Under the pieces are notes generated by a model. The model worked only from the letters and a program-made list of their open reading frames with translations, was not told the DNA's origin and did not search any database. A stretch of DNA of 64,000 bases from G963701675 sp963701675 (lineage in GTDB: Bacteria; Planctomycetota; Planctomycetia; Gemmatales; Gemmataceae): contig OY969623.1 in the NCBI GenBank assembly GCA_963701675.1, forward strand, positions 4,836,001 to 4,900,000. The letters run 5' to 3'. The translations under genes and the position numbers were made by a program. Below are positions 32,885 through 41,435 of the stretch, in pieces (positions within the stretch are counted from its first letter, which is position 1; each line of letters opens with the position of its first letter).

Positions 32885-33453
32885 AAAAGCGCACTTCAAT
32901 TCGCCGTTTGGATGAAGCAAGCCAGCCGTTTGCCAGGAGAACGAATGTGAGTGGCCCAGCGCGTGCGTGGCGTGAGTCATCAGCCCGCGAGCCCACCGCG
33001 CTCGGGCACGTGCCAGGGATAAAACCGTGGTCACAGTGACCACGGTGTTGACCACGGACTATCAACGTCCTAAATCGCTATAGGCCAATGCTTTACGTTC
33101 ACGACACCGAGTACGTGGCCACGTGGTCAGTTGACCATGAACCCCAGTTAGCGATGGTGCAAAATCACCCTGCTGACCTACATTTTTCTCCATAACCCTT
33201 TTAGAATCGGTGAAATCACATCTGCGTACGTCGTGCGCGAATACAACTCTTAGTGTTAGTTGGCCGACTCTTGCAAGTAATCGCTCCGCGCTCGGCGCGG
33301 ATCTCCGGGTCTCCGACCCCGCCGCTTCGCCCGACCGAAGGTCTCCCCCTTCTCCCCCTTCCCTCGCTAGCCGCATAGGATGCCCCGCATGGAACGCTAC
33401 CGTTTCCGTTCCAGCTGAGGCATTAGGCGACGGCATACTTGGGAGGTGTTGTT
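32885..33453. promoter_or_regulatory. Intergenic region with TGGTCA palindromes
   Basis: No gene is recognised. 33024-33046 is a perfect 11-base inverted repeat, ACCGTGGTCAC - A - GTGACCACGGT; a third half-site TTGACCACGG follows at 33049-33058 and TGGTCAGTTGACCA is at 33124-33137. These repeated TGGTCA half-sites look like an operator cluster. From 33280 a C/T-rich stretch follows. Confidence 0.5.
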
Positions 33454-33564
33454 ATGAAAGACCTCGTTCGGAACGTGCGGGGAGGCGATCGTGAGCGGCG
33501 TCTTTGCAGCCGACGCGCCACCGACCACAGCCGCAAAATGTCGTTAATCCATTGCCAATTCTAA
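33454..33564 (+). CDS. Possible 36-residue basic protein
   Basis: ATG 33454 follows GGGAGG by 7 bases. The product (MKDLVRNVRGGDRERRLC...) is strongly basic. It lies 25 bases before the nuclease-like gene and could be a leader peptide. The good ribosome binding site is the only support. Confidence 0.3.
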   Translation: MKDLVRNVRGGDRERRLCSRRATDHSRKMSLIHCQF

Positions 33565-33589
33565 TAGCTGAAAATGAGGACCTTCCGAA

Positions 33590-34453
33590 ATGACCGCACA
33601 TGACGAGCAAGCACGAGCGAGCCTCTCGAAACTGGTCGAGCATGTGTTCAACCATCGGGATGGCCTTATCGAGCCACTCTTTTACAGCCAACTCGCGAAG
33701 CAGATCGGCCGACTCAACAAGCACGGGGAGGGGCATGGTCACGGCATGGGCAACGTCCTCGGCAGGATGGGACACCTGCTGAAAGACATCGAAGGCGAGT
33801 GGGGTGAGGGTATTCCGCATATTCAGAGTTTAGTCGTGAACATGACCGGTAAGCTGAAGAACCTTCCCGACGAGGGGATAAAGGAGTTTTGGCCAGAGTA
33901 TCCCGCCATGTCCTATGTCGAGAAGACAAATAAGACACGAATTGAACACCAGCGGATTGTTGATTTCGGGAGCCGATGGAATGATGTGCTGAAACGATTA
34001 GGGCTTCCCGAGATTTCGGCGAGCTCCCAGACCAAAACGAAAACCGCCTTCTTCGGCAAGGGGGGCGAATCAGAGAGCCATAAACGCCTGAAGTTCTTCG
34101 TGCGAGACAATCCAGATCTCGCTGGCGCCGGCCGTGATTGGCAGGCGATAGTCGAGTACCCCTTGCCCTCGTTGGATGAAATCGACGTAGTGTTCAAGTC
34201 AAATGACATCATCATTGGAGTCGAGGTAAAGGCAGCAATATCTGACGCATTCCCTCTGGATTACGAGCGAGGAGTTTTCCAAACCGTCAAGTATGGGGCG
34301 CTACTCGAAGCGATGGCTCGTTCCGGCAACCACGGCATCCCGACTGAGATCAAGATGATTCTCCTTCTGGAATCACGCCTTCCCGCAGAATTTAGCTCCT
34401 TGGCAAGCCAGCTCGCCGTCAACGTCATCGAGAATATCAAACCTAAGAAATGA
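33590..34453 (+). CDS. PD-(D/E)XK nuclease-like protein
   Basis: 287 aa from ATG 33590 (GAGGA upstream). Residues 15-120 resemble a winged-helix module: 'FYSQLAKQIGRLNKHG', 'GMGNVLGRMGHLLKDIE', and then 'GIPHIQSLVVNMTGKLKNLPDEGIKEFWP'. The C-terminal part has the restriction-like catalytic pattern Asp199 ... Glu212-Val-Lys214 (DEIDVVFKSN then GVEVKA) with the glutamate before it (IVEYPLPSLDE). No membrane segments. It is flanked by an operator-like region and a transposase and could be a defence or DNA-processing nuclease; the target is unknown. Confidence 0.65.
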   Translation: MTAHDEQARASLSKLVEHVFNHRDGLIEPLFYSQLAKQIGRLNKHGEGHGHGMGNVLGRMGHLLKDIEGEWGEGIPHIQSLVVNMTGKLKNLPDEGIKEFWPEYPAMSYVEKTNKTRIEHQRIVDFGSRWNDVLKRLGLPEISASSQTKTKTAFFGKGGESESHKRLKFFVRDNPDLAGAGRDWQAIVEYPLPSLDEIDVVFKSNDIIIGVEVKAAISDAFPLDYERGVFQTVKYGALLEAMARSGNHGIPTEIKMILLLESRLPAEFSSLASQLAVNVIENIKPKK

Positions 34454-34494
34454 CATGGGACCATGAAGAAATTGTCTTTCGATCCGACTGGCTT

Positions 34495-34750
34495 GATTCA
34501 ACGGTGGTTTTCGAGCCTGAAAGGCTCGCTCCGTCAGCCCAGGGCGAAGCCCTGGGTGTCCGATGCCCGATCGAGGCGACCCTGAAAGGGTCGTTCACCG
34601 GCGTCGCGCACACCGCGAATGGCCCTTTCAGGGCCGAATCGCTTTGCTGACGTGCGTTCCCAGGCCTTCGGCCTGGGCTGACAGAATCGGCCCCTCAGGC
34701 CGAAAACCGACTAACAGAACTGGCCCTTCAGGCCGAAAACCACCCTTCGG
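34495..34750. repeat. REP-like hairpin array
   Basis: Several GC-rich palindromes in a row: GAGCCTGAAAGGCTC, CAGCCCAGGGC with GCCCTGGGT, CCCTGAAAGGGTC, GGCCCTTTCAGGGCC, CCCAGGCCTTCGGCCTGGG and two GGCC(C)CTTCAGGCCGAAAACC copies. The last copy ends 10 bases before the transposase start. These are REP elements in form, of the kind mobilised by REP-associated transposases. Confidence 0.75.
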
Positions 34751-34758
34751 AGGAATCC

Positions 34759-35211
34759 ATGCCCCAATCGCTGGCTAAGGTCTACCTCCACGTCGTTTTC
34801 ACGACCAAAAACCGCGCGCCGCTCCTGGCCGATGAATGGCGGGATGAATTGTTTCGAGTCTTGGGCGGCGCCGCAAACAATCTCGGCTGCCAATCGTTGA
34901 TCGTTGGCGGAGTCACCGACCACGTCCACATCTTGTTCCAGCTGGGGCGAACCATCACGATTGCCGACGCCGTGGGAAAAATCAAATCGACCTCGTCCGC
35001 GTGGATCAATCAGACACGCGGTCTTTCCTTGGAGTTTCATTGGCAGGCCGGCTATGCCGCGTTCTCGGTGAGTCAATCCAACATCGAGGCTGTGCGCGAG
35101 TATATTCTCAACCAGGCGGAACACCACGCGAAGCAATCGTTTCAGGACGAATTGCGCGACTGGTTGCGACGCTACGAGATCGAATGGGACGAACGGTACG
35201 TCTGGGATTGA
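34759..35211 (+). CDS. REP-associated tyrosine transposase (HUH Y1, IS200-like)
   Basis: 150 aa. HUH motif HVH (His55, His57) and catalytic Tyr115 in VREYILNQ mark a Y1 single-strand transposase of the IS200/RAYT type. The start 'SLAKVYLHVVFTTKNRAPLL' and the DHVHIL and EFHWQAGYAAFSVS segments are family hallmarks. TCGGAGG lies 8 bases before the ATG. It is intact. The hairpin array directly upstream is the likely substrate. TnpB is absent. Confidence 0.92.
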   Translation: MPQSLAKVYLHVVFTTKNRAPLLADEWRDELFRVLGGAANNLGCQSLIVGGVTDHVHILFQLGRTITIADAVGKIKSTSSAWINQTRGLSLEFHWQAGYAAFSVSQSNIEAVREYILNQAEHHAKQSFQDELRDWLRRYEIEWDERYVWD

Positions 35212-35340
35212 TACACTAGAACAAATTGCGCGGGCGAGACGTACAGGAATGTCGTGGAGACGACCTCCGTCAAAGGCGCCTCATTCCCGGACCCTTCAGG
35301 CAGGAGGCTTTCCTTGTCATCTAATCTACCGAGCCGAACC

Positions 35341-37394
35341 ATGCGAATCCGTCACGCCTTCATCGCCCTGTGCCTCACCGCCGCGCTGGGCGCCGGCGCC
35401 GCTGGGCAGGACAAGAGCCCGAACGCCAAGCCGGCAAAACACGACCCCTACTTCACGCCGACCGTGGCCAAGACGACCTCGGCCATGCCACAGGTGATCA
35501 TTCGCAACATTCGGGAGGATCGCGCCGGGAACATCTGGTTCGCCACATTTGGCGGCCCGATTCGCTATGACGGCAAAGACTTCACGAACTTCGCAGAGGA
35601 AGTGGGCCTGGCGAAGACGCGCATCTTTTCGTTGCTGGAAGATCGATCCGGCGCACTTTGGTTCGGCTCCATCACAGGCGGCGCATCGCGCTATGACGGA
35701 AAATCGTTCACGAAGTTCACCGAGAAAGAAGGCCTGGCCAGCAACGACGTTCATTGGGTCTTCGAAGATCGCGATGCCAACATCTGGTTCGGCACCACAA
35801 ACGGCGTCAGTCGTTACGACGGCAAATCGTTCACCAACTTCACCACGAACGACGGCCTTATCGATAACTCGGTCTATACGATCGGCCAGGATGCTGCCGG
35901 GCGAATCTGGTTTGGAACGCAGGGCGGCATCTGTTCCCACGACGGCAAATCGTTTTCCAATTTCGCCGACCAGGTTGGAAGATCGTTTTCGAATATCCGC
36001 GCGATGGCTGTGGACCTGTCCGGAAACCTTTGGTTTGGCGGCCAGGGAGGGGCGTACCGTTACGACGGCAAGACTCTGACGACGTTCACTTCCAAGGAAG
36101 GACTGCTGGATGGTTTTGTTGGCTCGATGATCGTCGATCGAGCGGGAAACGTCTGGTTGGGGCACCCTGGTCACGCCGGTGTCGAAGGCGGCGCTAGCAG
36201 ATACGATGGCAAGTCCTTTAAGCACTTCACTCAAAAGGATGGCCTCAACAGCGCCAACGTCTATTGCATGCTCGAAGACACGGCCGGCAACATCTGGTTT
36301 GGCAGCGTCGACGCGGGCGCTTGCCGCTACGACGGCAAGGCCTTCACCAATTTCTCCGCAACTGCCCCGCCTCCGTTGCCAGCCAAGCCGCCGCTGAAGC
36401 CGGCAAACGACGACAAGGCGCCGACCGCCAAAGGCGAGATCGTCTCGGAAATGCCCAAAGACCTTGGGCACGTCTTCCAAGCGAAAGACGGCCGCCATTG
36501 GTTTTCAAGCGGCTCCGAAGGCGCGTTCCGTTACGACGGCAAGACGATCACGCGGTTCACGAAAAAGGACGGACTTGCGGGCGACGGCGTCGGCGGCGTT
36601 CAGGAGGACAAATCGGGGAACCTCTACTTCAGTACGAACGGCGGCATCAGCAAATTCGACGGACAATCCTTCACGACGCTCGAACCTAAAGCTACCGGAG
36701 AATGGAAGAATCAGCCGGACGATCTTTGGTTCGGCGGCGGCCAGGATTCGGGTGTGGTTTACCGCTATGATGGCAAATCGTTGCACCGTTTAGCGTTCCC
36801 CAAGACCAAGGCCGGCGATGATGCGACATTGCCGCGGGACAAATTCCCCAATGCGAAATACAGCCCGTATGACGTTTACACCATTTTCAAAGACAGCAAG
36901 GGCCATCTCTGGTTCGGGACGGCCGTCCTTGGCGCCTGTCGCTACGATGGGAAGTCCTTTACCTGGATTCCGGAGGAGGAATTGCGAAACGGTTCTTTTG
37001 GCACTCGCTCGATCATCGAAGACAAGGACGGCAAGTTTTGGTTCACCAATACGCTTCATCGCTACGCCGTCGAGCGCAGCGCAGCGAGCGGTTCGTCATG
37101 GTACCGGAAAGAGAAAGGCATCGGCGATTTGAGCGGGCACAAGCAGGGCGAATTACGATTCCTTCATGTCGAGCACGCTGGGCGATGACGGCGCCATGTG
37201 GATGGCGATTCTCGGCGGCGTCGTCTACCGCTACGACGGAAAGACGCATGACTCACTATCCCGTCACCGAAAACGGCAAACACCACTGGATCTTTTCGAT
37301 CTACAAAGACAACCAGGGCGTGCTCTGGCTCGGCACGCAAGCCCACGGCGCCTATCGATTCAACGGCAAGTCGTTTGAGAAGTTCAGGCCATGA
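35341..37394 (+). CDS. Secreted two-component-regulator propeller protein, frameshifted
   Basis: About 685 aa if restored, starting at ATG 35341 with a signal peptide (AFIALCLTAALGAGAAG). It has about 14 repeats of the 'WFGT..GG.SRYDGKSFTNFT..DGL' type (Reg_prop), forming two seven-bladed propellers. The main frame stops at 37188; the next blade is found in a second frame (SSTLGDDGAMWMAILGG) and the last in a third (MTHYPVTENGKHHWIF... GVLWLGTQAHGAYRFNGKSF), so two shifts lie at about 37149 and 37246. No histidine kinase domain follows. It is probably a ligand-binding or scaffold protein. Confidence 0.8.
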
Positions 37395-37436
37395 GGACCG
37401 AAGGAATGGCCGCCTAACCAAAGTGAGTACAAGTGT

Positions 37437-37994
37437 ATGCGTCAGGTCCGCTATGCGGTGGCGATGAGTCTCGATGGATATATCGCCGGGCCTAACGGCG
37501 AGGCCGATTGGATTGTCATGGATCCGGACATCGATTTCGCCGAGATCTTCAGCCGGTTCGACACACTGCTCATCGGCCGCAAGACGTTCACGGCCATGCA
37601 GGCGATGGGCGGGGGCGGCGACATGGGGTCGGGCGTGAAGTCGGTAGTGATCTCGCGCACGATGCGGCAGGCCGATTTTCCGGACCTGACGATCGTGAAT
37701 GATGCGGCGCCTTTCGTCACCGAGCTGAAAACGAAACCCGGGAAAAACATCTGGCTGTTCGGCGGAGGCGAGCTGTTTCACAGTCTGCTGGGCGCGGGGC
37801 TGGTGGACGGGGTTGACGTTGCGATGGTCCCAGTGCTGCTAGGAGGAGGCGTGCCCCTACTGCCAAGCCCGGCGCCGCGCAGCACGCTTGTCCTTCGAAA
37901 CCAGAGCGTCTACAAGAAGTCAGGAATCGTTGGACTCGAGTACGACATCGTGCCCCTCGATCATTCGTCGACAATGACCTCGAATCCACCGTAG
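37437..37994 (+). CDS. RibD C-terminal/dihydrofolate-reductase-like protein
   Basis: 185 aa. A reductase fold of the DHFR/RibD_C family ('MSLDGYIAGPNGEADWI', 'FDTLLIGRKTFTAM', 'GKNIWLFGGGELFHSLLGAGLVD' with the NADP-loop). Stand-alone members are YyaP/YwjB-like oxidoreductases of unknown substrate, not riboflavin enzymes. The last 30 residues overlap the opposite DUF1428 gene by 34 bases. First gene of a stress-like cluster. Confidence 0.85.
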   Translation: MRQVRYAVAMSLDGYIAGPNGEADWIVMDPDIDFAEIFSRFDTLLIGRKTFTAMQAMGGGGDMGSGVKSVVISRTMRQADFPDLTIVNDAAPFVTELKTKPGKNIWLFGGGELFHSLLGAGLVDGVDVAMVPVLLGGGVPLLPSPAPRSTLVLRNQSVYKKSGIVGLEYDIVPLDHSSTMTSNPP

Positions 37995-38317
37995 GCCATA
38001 CGCTTGTAATCGAACGGATGTGTTCCCTCCATCATCTTCGCCATGCGTGCGTCTTTCATCACCTTGGCGTTGACGGTATCGCGATGCGCGCGTGACTTAT
38101 AGACGATCCATGCGAAGACGACGGTTTCGCCGGGCTTGGCTTTGGCCATCTTCAGAAACGGCATGCCCATCTTCACCTTGAGATCCTCTCCGGCACATTC
38201 ACGATACTCGAGTGCACCGTGTTCCTTCCAGACCTTGCCCGCTTTCTGCGCCATCCGGAGATAGGCCTTCAGGTTCTTCTTCGGTACCGGCAACACAAAA
38301 CCGTCAACGTAGCGCAT
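37961..38317 (-). CDS. DUF1428 (YbaA-like) protein
   Basis: 118 aa from ATG 38317 (GGAGG 4 bases upstream). 'YVDGFVLPVPKKNLKAYLRMAQKAGKVWKEHGALEYRE' is the DUF1428 ferredoxin-like fold start, followed by 'GETVVFAWIVYKSRAHRD' and 'DYKRMAYGGFE'. The family is dimeric, unknown in function, and often lies near ECF/DGPF genes. Overlaps RibD at its 3' end. Confidence 0.88.
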   Translation of the reverse strand: MRYVDGFVLPVPKKNLKAYLRMAQKAGKVWKEHGALEYRECAGEDLKVKMGMPFLKMAKAKPGETVVFAWIVYKSRAHRDTVNAKVMKDARMAKMMEGTHPFDYKRMAYGGFEVIVDE

Positions 38318-38327
38318 AAGACCTCCG

Positions 38328-38894
38328 TTATTTTCCTTCAACCTTCGCCTTCAAATCGCTCAAGCCTTCCTCGAGCTTCGGTCCCATCATTGGTCGCATG
38401 GCGACAGCAAACCACTTTCCCATGAAATCTTCGTTTTGGCCTGTCATGCGCCAGATGACACGCGTATCGTCACCGACCTTGATATAGGTTATGGCGCCCT
38501 GGGCTTTCCACTTCTCGTCGAAGACCATGTCGTATTCAATACCCTTCTGCTCGTCCGAAGTGGTGAACGTGAGTTTGCCGTTTCCGTTGTCGCTGGTCCA
38601 ATGCTGGTGGGCCCCGACGCCGGTCGGTTTCTCAACAATTGTCTTGACCGACGGATCATGCTTGGTGAACGGCAACCAGTTCGGCCATTGATCGAGGTCG
38701 CCGACTTGCCTGTGAATTGCCTCGGGCGGCGCCTTGATCGTGATTTCGCGCGACAGGTCGTACCTGCCGTCCAGCACGAAGAGCCCCACGGCAACGACCA
38801 CGAGCACGAACACCACAAGGATGACCAACACCCATCTCAGAACCCGGAGCACTCCGGATCCGGCCGGCTTTGGTGGTAACGGTGTGGTGGACAT
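38328..38894 (-). CDS. Membrane-anchored SRPBCC (START-like) protein
   Basis: 188 aa. One N-terminal membrane helix (about 20-43, VLVILVVFVLVVVAVGLFVL) then an SRPBCC helix-grip domain ('REITIKAPPEAIHRQVGDLDQWPNWLPF', 'GNGKLTFTTSDEQKGIEYDMVF', and a C-terminal helix 'MGPKLEEGLSDLKAKVE'). Polyketide-cyclase-like fold, likely lipid or hydrophobic ligand binding, outside the membrane. Probable operon with DUF1428 (10 bases apart). Confidence 0.82.
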   Translation of the reverse strand: MSTTPLPPKPAGSGVLRVLRWVLVILVVFVLVVVAVGLFVLDGRYDLSREITIKAPPEAIHRQVGDLDQWPNWLPFTKHDPSVKTIVEKPTGVGAHQHWTSDNGNGKLTFTTSDEQKGIEYDMVFDEKWKAQGAITYIKVGDDTRVIWRMTGQNEDFMGKWFAVAMRPMMGPKLEEGLSDLKAKVEGK

Positions 38895-38975
38895 GGCAAC
38901 TTCTCACGAGGTAATGCGGCGGCCGCGCTGGATAAGGTTTTTGTACGGGATAAGGCGCGGAATTCACTGGCCGGC

Positions 38976-39272
38976 TCAGCCGCCCGCGATTGCTCCGATA
39001 ATCCAGAACGGCTCAGCGCCGGAGGCAACCGCATCGGGAAGCGGCTTGTCCGGCGATTCGTGGGAGAAATCTTCCTCGCAGGCGAAAAACCGTAACATCG
39101 GTCGCCGTGCTTTCGTGACATGGTCGCGGATCGTCCCGCGCAACATCGGATAGCGGGCCTCGAGCGCGTCGAGGATTGAGCGCGGTGTCACCGGCGCCGC
39201 GACTTCAAGGCTCACCTCGGCGCCCACCTGAGCCAACGTTCGCAGGTGATATGGAAGCACCACGCGGATCAT
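38976..39272 (-). CDS. MoaD/ThiS-like ubiquitin-fold protein
   Basis: 98 aa. Start 'MIRVVLPYHLRTLAQVGAEVSLEV' and end 'IIGAIAGG' with terminal Gly-Gly are the features of MoaD/ThiS sulfur carriers. Its ATG overlaps the stop of the next gene upstream (ATGA at 39269-39272), so it is made with the BNR-repeat protein. No MoaE, MoeB or ThiF lies near. A sulfur carrier role is inferred. Confidence 0.8.
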   Translation of the reverse strand: MIRVVLPYHLRTLAQVGAEVSLEVAAPVTPRSILDALEARYPMLRGTIRDHVTKARRPMLRFFACEEDFSHESPDKPLPDAVASGAEPFWIIGAIAGG

Positions 39273-40453
39273 GGCAGCGTCTGCACCTCAACCGAGACCA
39301 CCGGAGGCAGATCGCGGACGATGGCCGTCCAGTTGTCGCCGCCATCGGGTGAAACATAAACCTGTCCGCCGGAGGTGCCGAAGTAGATGCCGCACCTATC
39401 GAGCGAATCGACGGCCATCGCGTCGCGCAACACGTTGACGTAGCAGTTTTCCTGCGGCAGGCCTTTGGTAAGCGGCTCCCATTCGTTTCCCCCCGTGCGA
39501 CTACGGTAGACGCGCAGCTTGCCGTCGGGCGGAAAGTGCAGCGAATCACTTTTGATCGGCACGACGTAGATGGTTTCCGGTTCATGGGCGTGCACGTCGA
39601 TGGGGAAGCCGAAATCGGTCGGCAGATTGCCGCTGACTTCGCGCCAGGATTCGCCCGCGTCGTCGGTGCGCATTACATCCCAGTGTTTTTGCATGAAGAG
39701 GGTGTTCGGCCGCGAGCCGTGCATGGCAATGCGGTGTACACAATGGCCGACTTCTGCCGCGGGATCGGGAATATAGTCGGACCGCAGGCCACGGTTTATC
39801 GGCTTCCAGGTTTTGCCGCCGTCGTCGGTTCGAAAAGCACCGGCAGCTGAAATGGCGATGAAGATTCGTTTCGGATTGGTTGGATCGATGACAATCGTGT
39901 GCAGCCCGAGTCCGCCGGCGCCGGGCGCCCACTTCGAACCTTGAGCGTCACGCAGGCCGGCGAGTTCGTGCCAGTTCTTTCCACCGTCCGTTGAACGGAA
40001 GAACGCCGCATCCTCTATGCCTGCATAGACTTCATTCGGATCTTTGAGGGACGGCTCCAGGTGCCAGACGCGCTTGAACTCCCACGGGTGTTGCGTGCCG
40101 TCGTACCATTGGTGAGTCGTTAGCGGCTTGCCGGTTTCTGCGGACGTATCGTAAACGAACTTGTTGCTCTCGCCCTTGGGCATGCCGTCGGGAGTCGTCA
40201 TCGGCTCGCCGGCGGGTGTGCCTGGTTGGATCCAGGTTTTGCCGCCGTCGTCCGAGCGTTGGATGATCTGTCCAAACCAGCTGCTCGACTGCGACGCGTA
40301 AAGTCGATTCGGGTCGGCGGGCGACCCTTTCATGTGATAAATCTCCCAGCCGCCGAAAAGCGGTTCGCTCACCGTCCACTTCTGCCGCTTGCCATCCGAG
40401 GTTAGGATGAATGCGCCTTTGCGGGTACCAACCAAGACTCGTACGCTGCTCAT
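39269..40453 (-). CDS. BNR/sialidase-like beta-propeller protein
   Basis: 394 aa from ATG 40453 (GGAG 7 bases upstream). No signal peptide; it begins 'MSSVRVLVGTRKGAFILTSDG'. Repeated 'S.DGGKTW' Asp-box motifs (SDDGGKTWIQP, STDGGKNWHEL, RTDDGGKTWKP, RTDDAGESWREV and SPDGGDNWTAI) make a beta-propeller of the Vps10/BNR type. The pairing with a MoaD-like gene, coupled by ATGA, is known in other bacteria; its meaning is not. Likely cytoplasmic. Confidence 0.85.
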   Translation of the reverse strand: MSSVRVLVGTRKGAFILTSDGKRQKWTVSEPLFGGWEIYHMKGSPADPNRLYASQSSSWFGQIIQRSDDGGKTWIQPGTPAGEPMTTPDGMPKGESNKFVYDTSAETGKPLTTHQWYDGTQHPWEFKRVWHLEPSLKDPNEVYAGIEDAAFFRSTDGGKNWHELAGLRDAQGSKWAPGAGGLGLHTIVIDPTNPKRIFIAISAAGAFRTDDGGKTWKPINRGLRSDYIPDPAAEVGHCVHRIAMHGSRPNTLFMQKHWDVMRTDDAGESWREVSGNLPTDFGFPIDVHAHEPETIYVVPIKSDSLHFPPDGKLRVYRSRTGGNEWEPLTKGLPQENCYVNVLRDAMAVDSLDRCGIYFGTSGGQVYVSPDGGDNWTAIVRDLPPVVSVEVQTLP

Positions 40454-40482
40454 TTCGGTGCTCCCTGTGCAATCATTCGTGT

Positions 40483-40914
40483 TCAGATTTGATGCGTTCG
40501 TCGCCATATCAATCCGTCAACCGAGAATTTGCCGGCGCCCGTGAAGACCAGCGCCAGAAAGGGAATCAGGAACAGGAGCGCGGGTTCCTTGCTCCCACCG
40601 CCCCCTTGCATTGTCCACGGATCGTTCGCGTGCACCTTGAAGGCGGCAACGGCCATTCCAATCACGACAGGTATGGCCGCCAGGCGCGTGGCAAAGCCGA
40701 TCATCACCAGGATGGCACAAACGAACTCAGCGATAACCATGAGAATCAGGCTGAGTGCGCTGCCCAGACCGATCGGGTCGCCAAACTTGTCGGCTTGCCC
40801 GTTGATTAGCATTTGTGCTTTGCCCCAGCCGTGGCTGAGCATGAATCCACCTATACCCAACCTCAGAATCAACAGCCCAAGCGAAGTGAGCGGTTCTGTC
40901 GGCGGCAATCTCAT
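40483..40914 (-). CDS. DoxX-family membrane protein
   Basis: 143 aa from ATG 40914 (GGAG 5 bases upstream). Four membrane segments with the DoxX signature 'GLLILRLGIGGFMLSHGWGK', 'FVCAILVMIGFATRLAAIPVVIGM' and a C-terminal 'LLFLIPFLALVFTGAGKFSVD'. Often linked to thiol or redox stress. Between the BNR gene and the DGPF gene. Confidence 0.88.
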   Translation of the reverse strand: MRLPPTEPLTSLGLLILRLGIGGFMLSHGWGKAQMLINGQADKFGDPIGLGSALSLILMVIAEFVCAILVMIGFATRLAAIPVVIGMAVAAFKVHANDPWTMQGGGGSKEPALLFLIPFLALVFTGAGKFSVDGLIWRRTHQI

Positions 40915-40949
40915 CGGCGCTCCATAAATAGCTGTGAGTGAACGGGTTA

Positions 40950-41303
40950 TCAGTTGGGCAAACCAGGTATTTCCAGGACCGGACGGACTTCGATCGTTCC
41001 CTTGGTTGCCGGCGGAATTCGCGCGGCTATGGCGATAGCTTCGTCTAGGTCTTTGGCTTCGACGAGATAGTAGCCGCCCAACTGTTCCCGCGTCTCTGCA
41101 AACGGGCCGTCCGTCGTGATCGTCTTGTGGTCGCGCACCCGAACACTGGTCGCAGTGGCAACCGGGTGCAACGGGCTTGCGGCCAGATACTTGCCCTTGG
41201 CAGCGAGGTCCCGCGTAAGGGCTGTGGATTCCACGTAGCACTTCTGCCGTTCGGCATCATTCATGGCGTCTTCGGCAAGATAAACAAGCATCATGTACTT
41301 CAT
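40950..41303 (-). CDS. DGPF-domain (YCII-related) protein
   Basis: 117 aa. The 'KYMMLVYLAEDAMNDAERQKCYVESTALTRDL' start and the name motif DGPFAETREQLGGYYLVEAKDLDEAI are complete. DGPF proteins accompany ECF42 sigma factors and are their typical targets. It is divergent from the ECF gene at 41436, sharing the intergenic 132 bases. The DUF1428, DoxX and RibD genes nearby fit the same regulon. Confidence 0.92.
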   Translation of the reverse strand: MKYMMLVYLAEDAMNDAERQKCYVESTALTRDLAAKGKYLAASPLHPVATATSVRVRDHKTITTDGPFAETREQLGGYYLVEAKDLDEAIAIAARIPPATKGTIEVRPVLEIPGLPN

Positions 41304-41435
41304 AGAGGTCCTCCAGCAATTGGTTTTCTACTGCGAAACTCGCACAACAGCAACGATCTGATCCCGCTCCGACAAATGAGTCGAACGGCGCCTGCCAAGA
41401 TCGACAGACCGCTACCGATTATTTACCATGAAACA

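Noticed and set aside
33024..33137. TGGTCA repeats as a CRISPR or iteron array
   Set aside because: Half-sites are too short and unevenly spaced, with no spacers of constant length.
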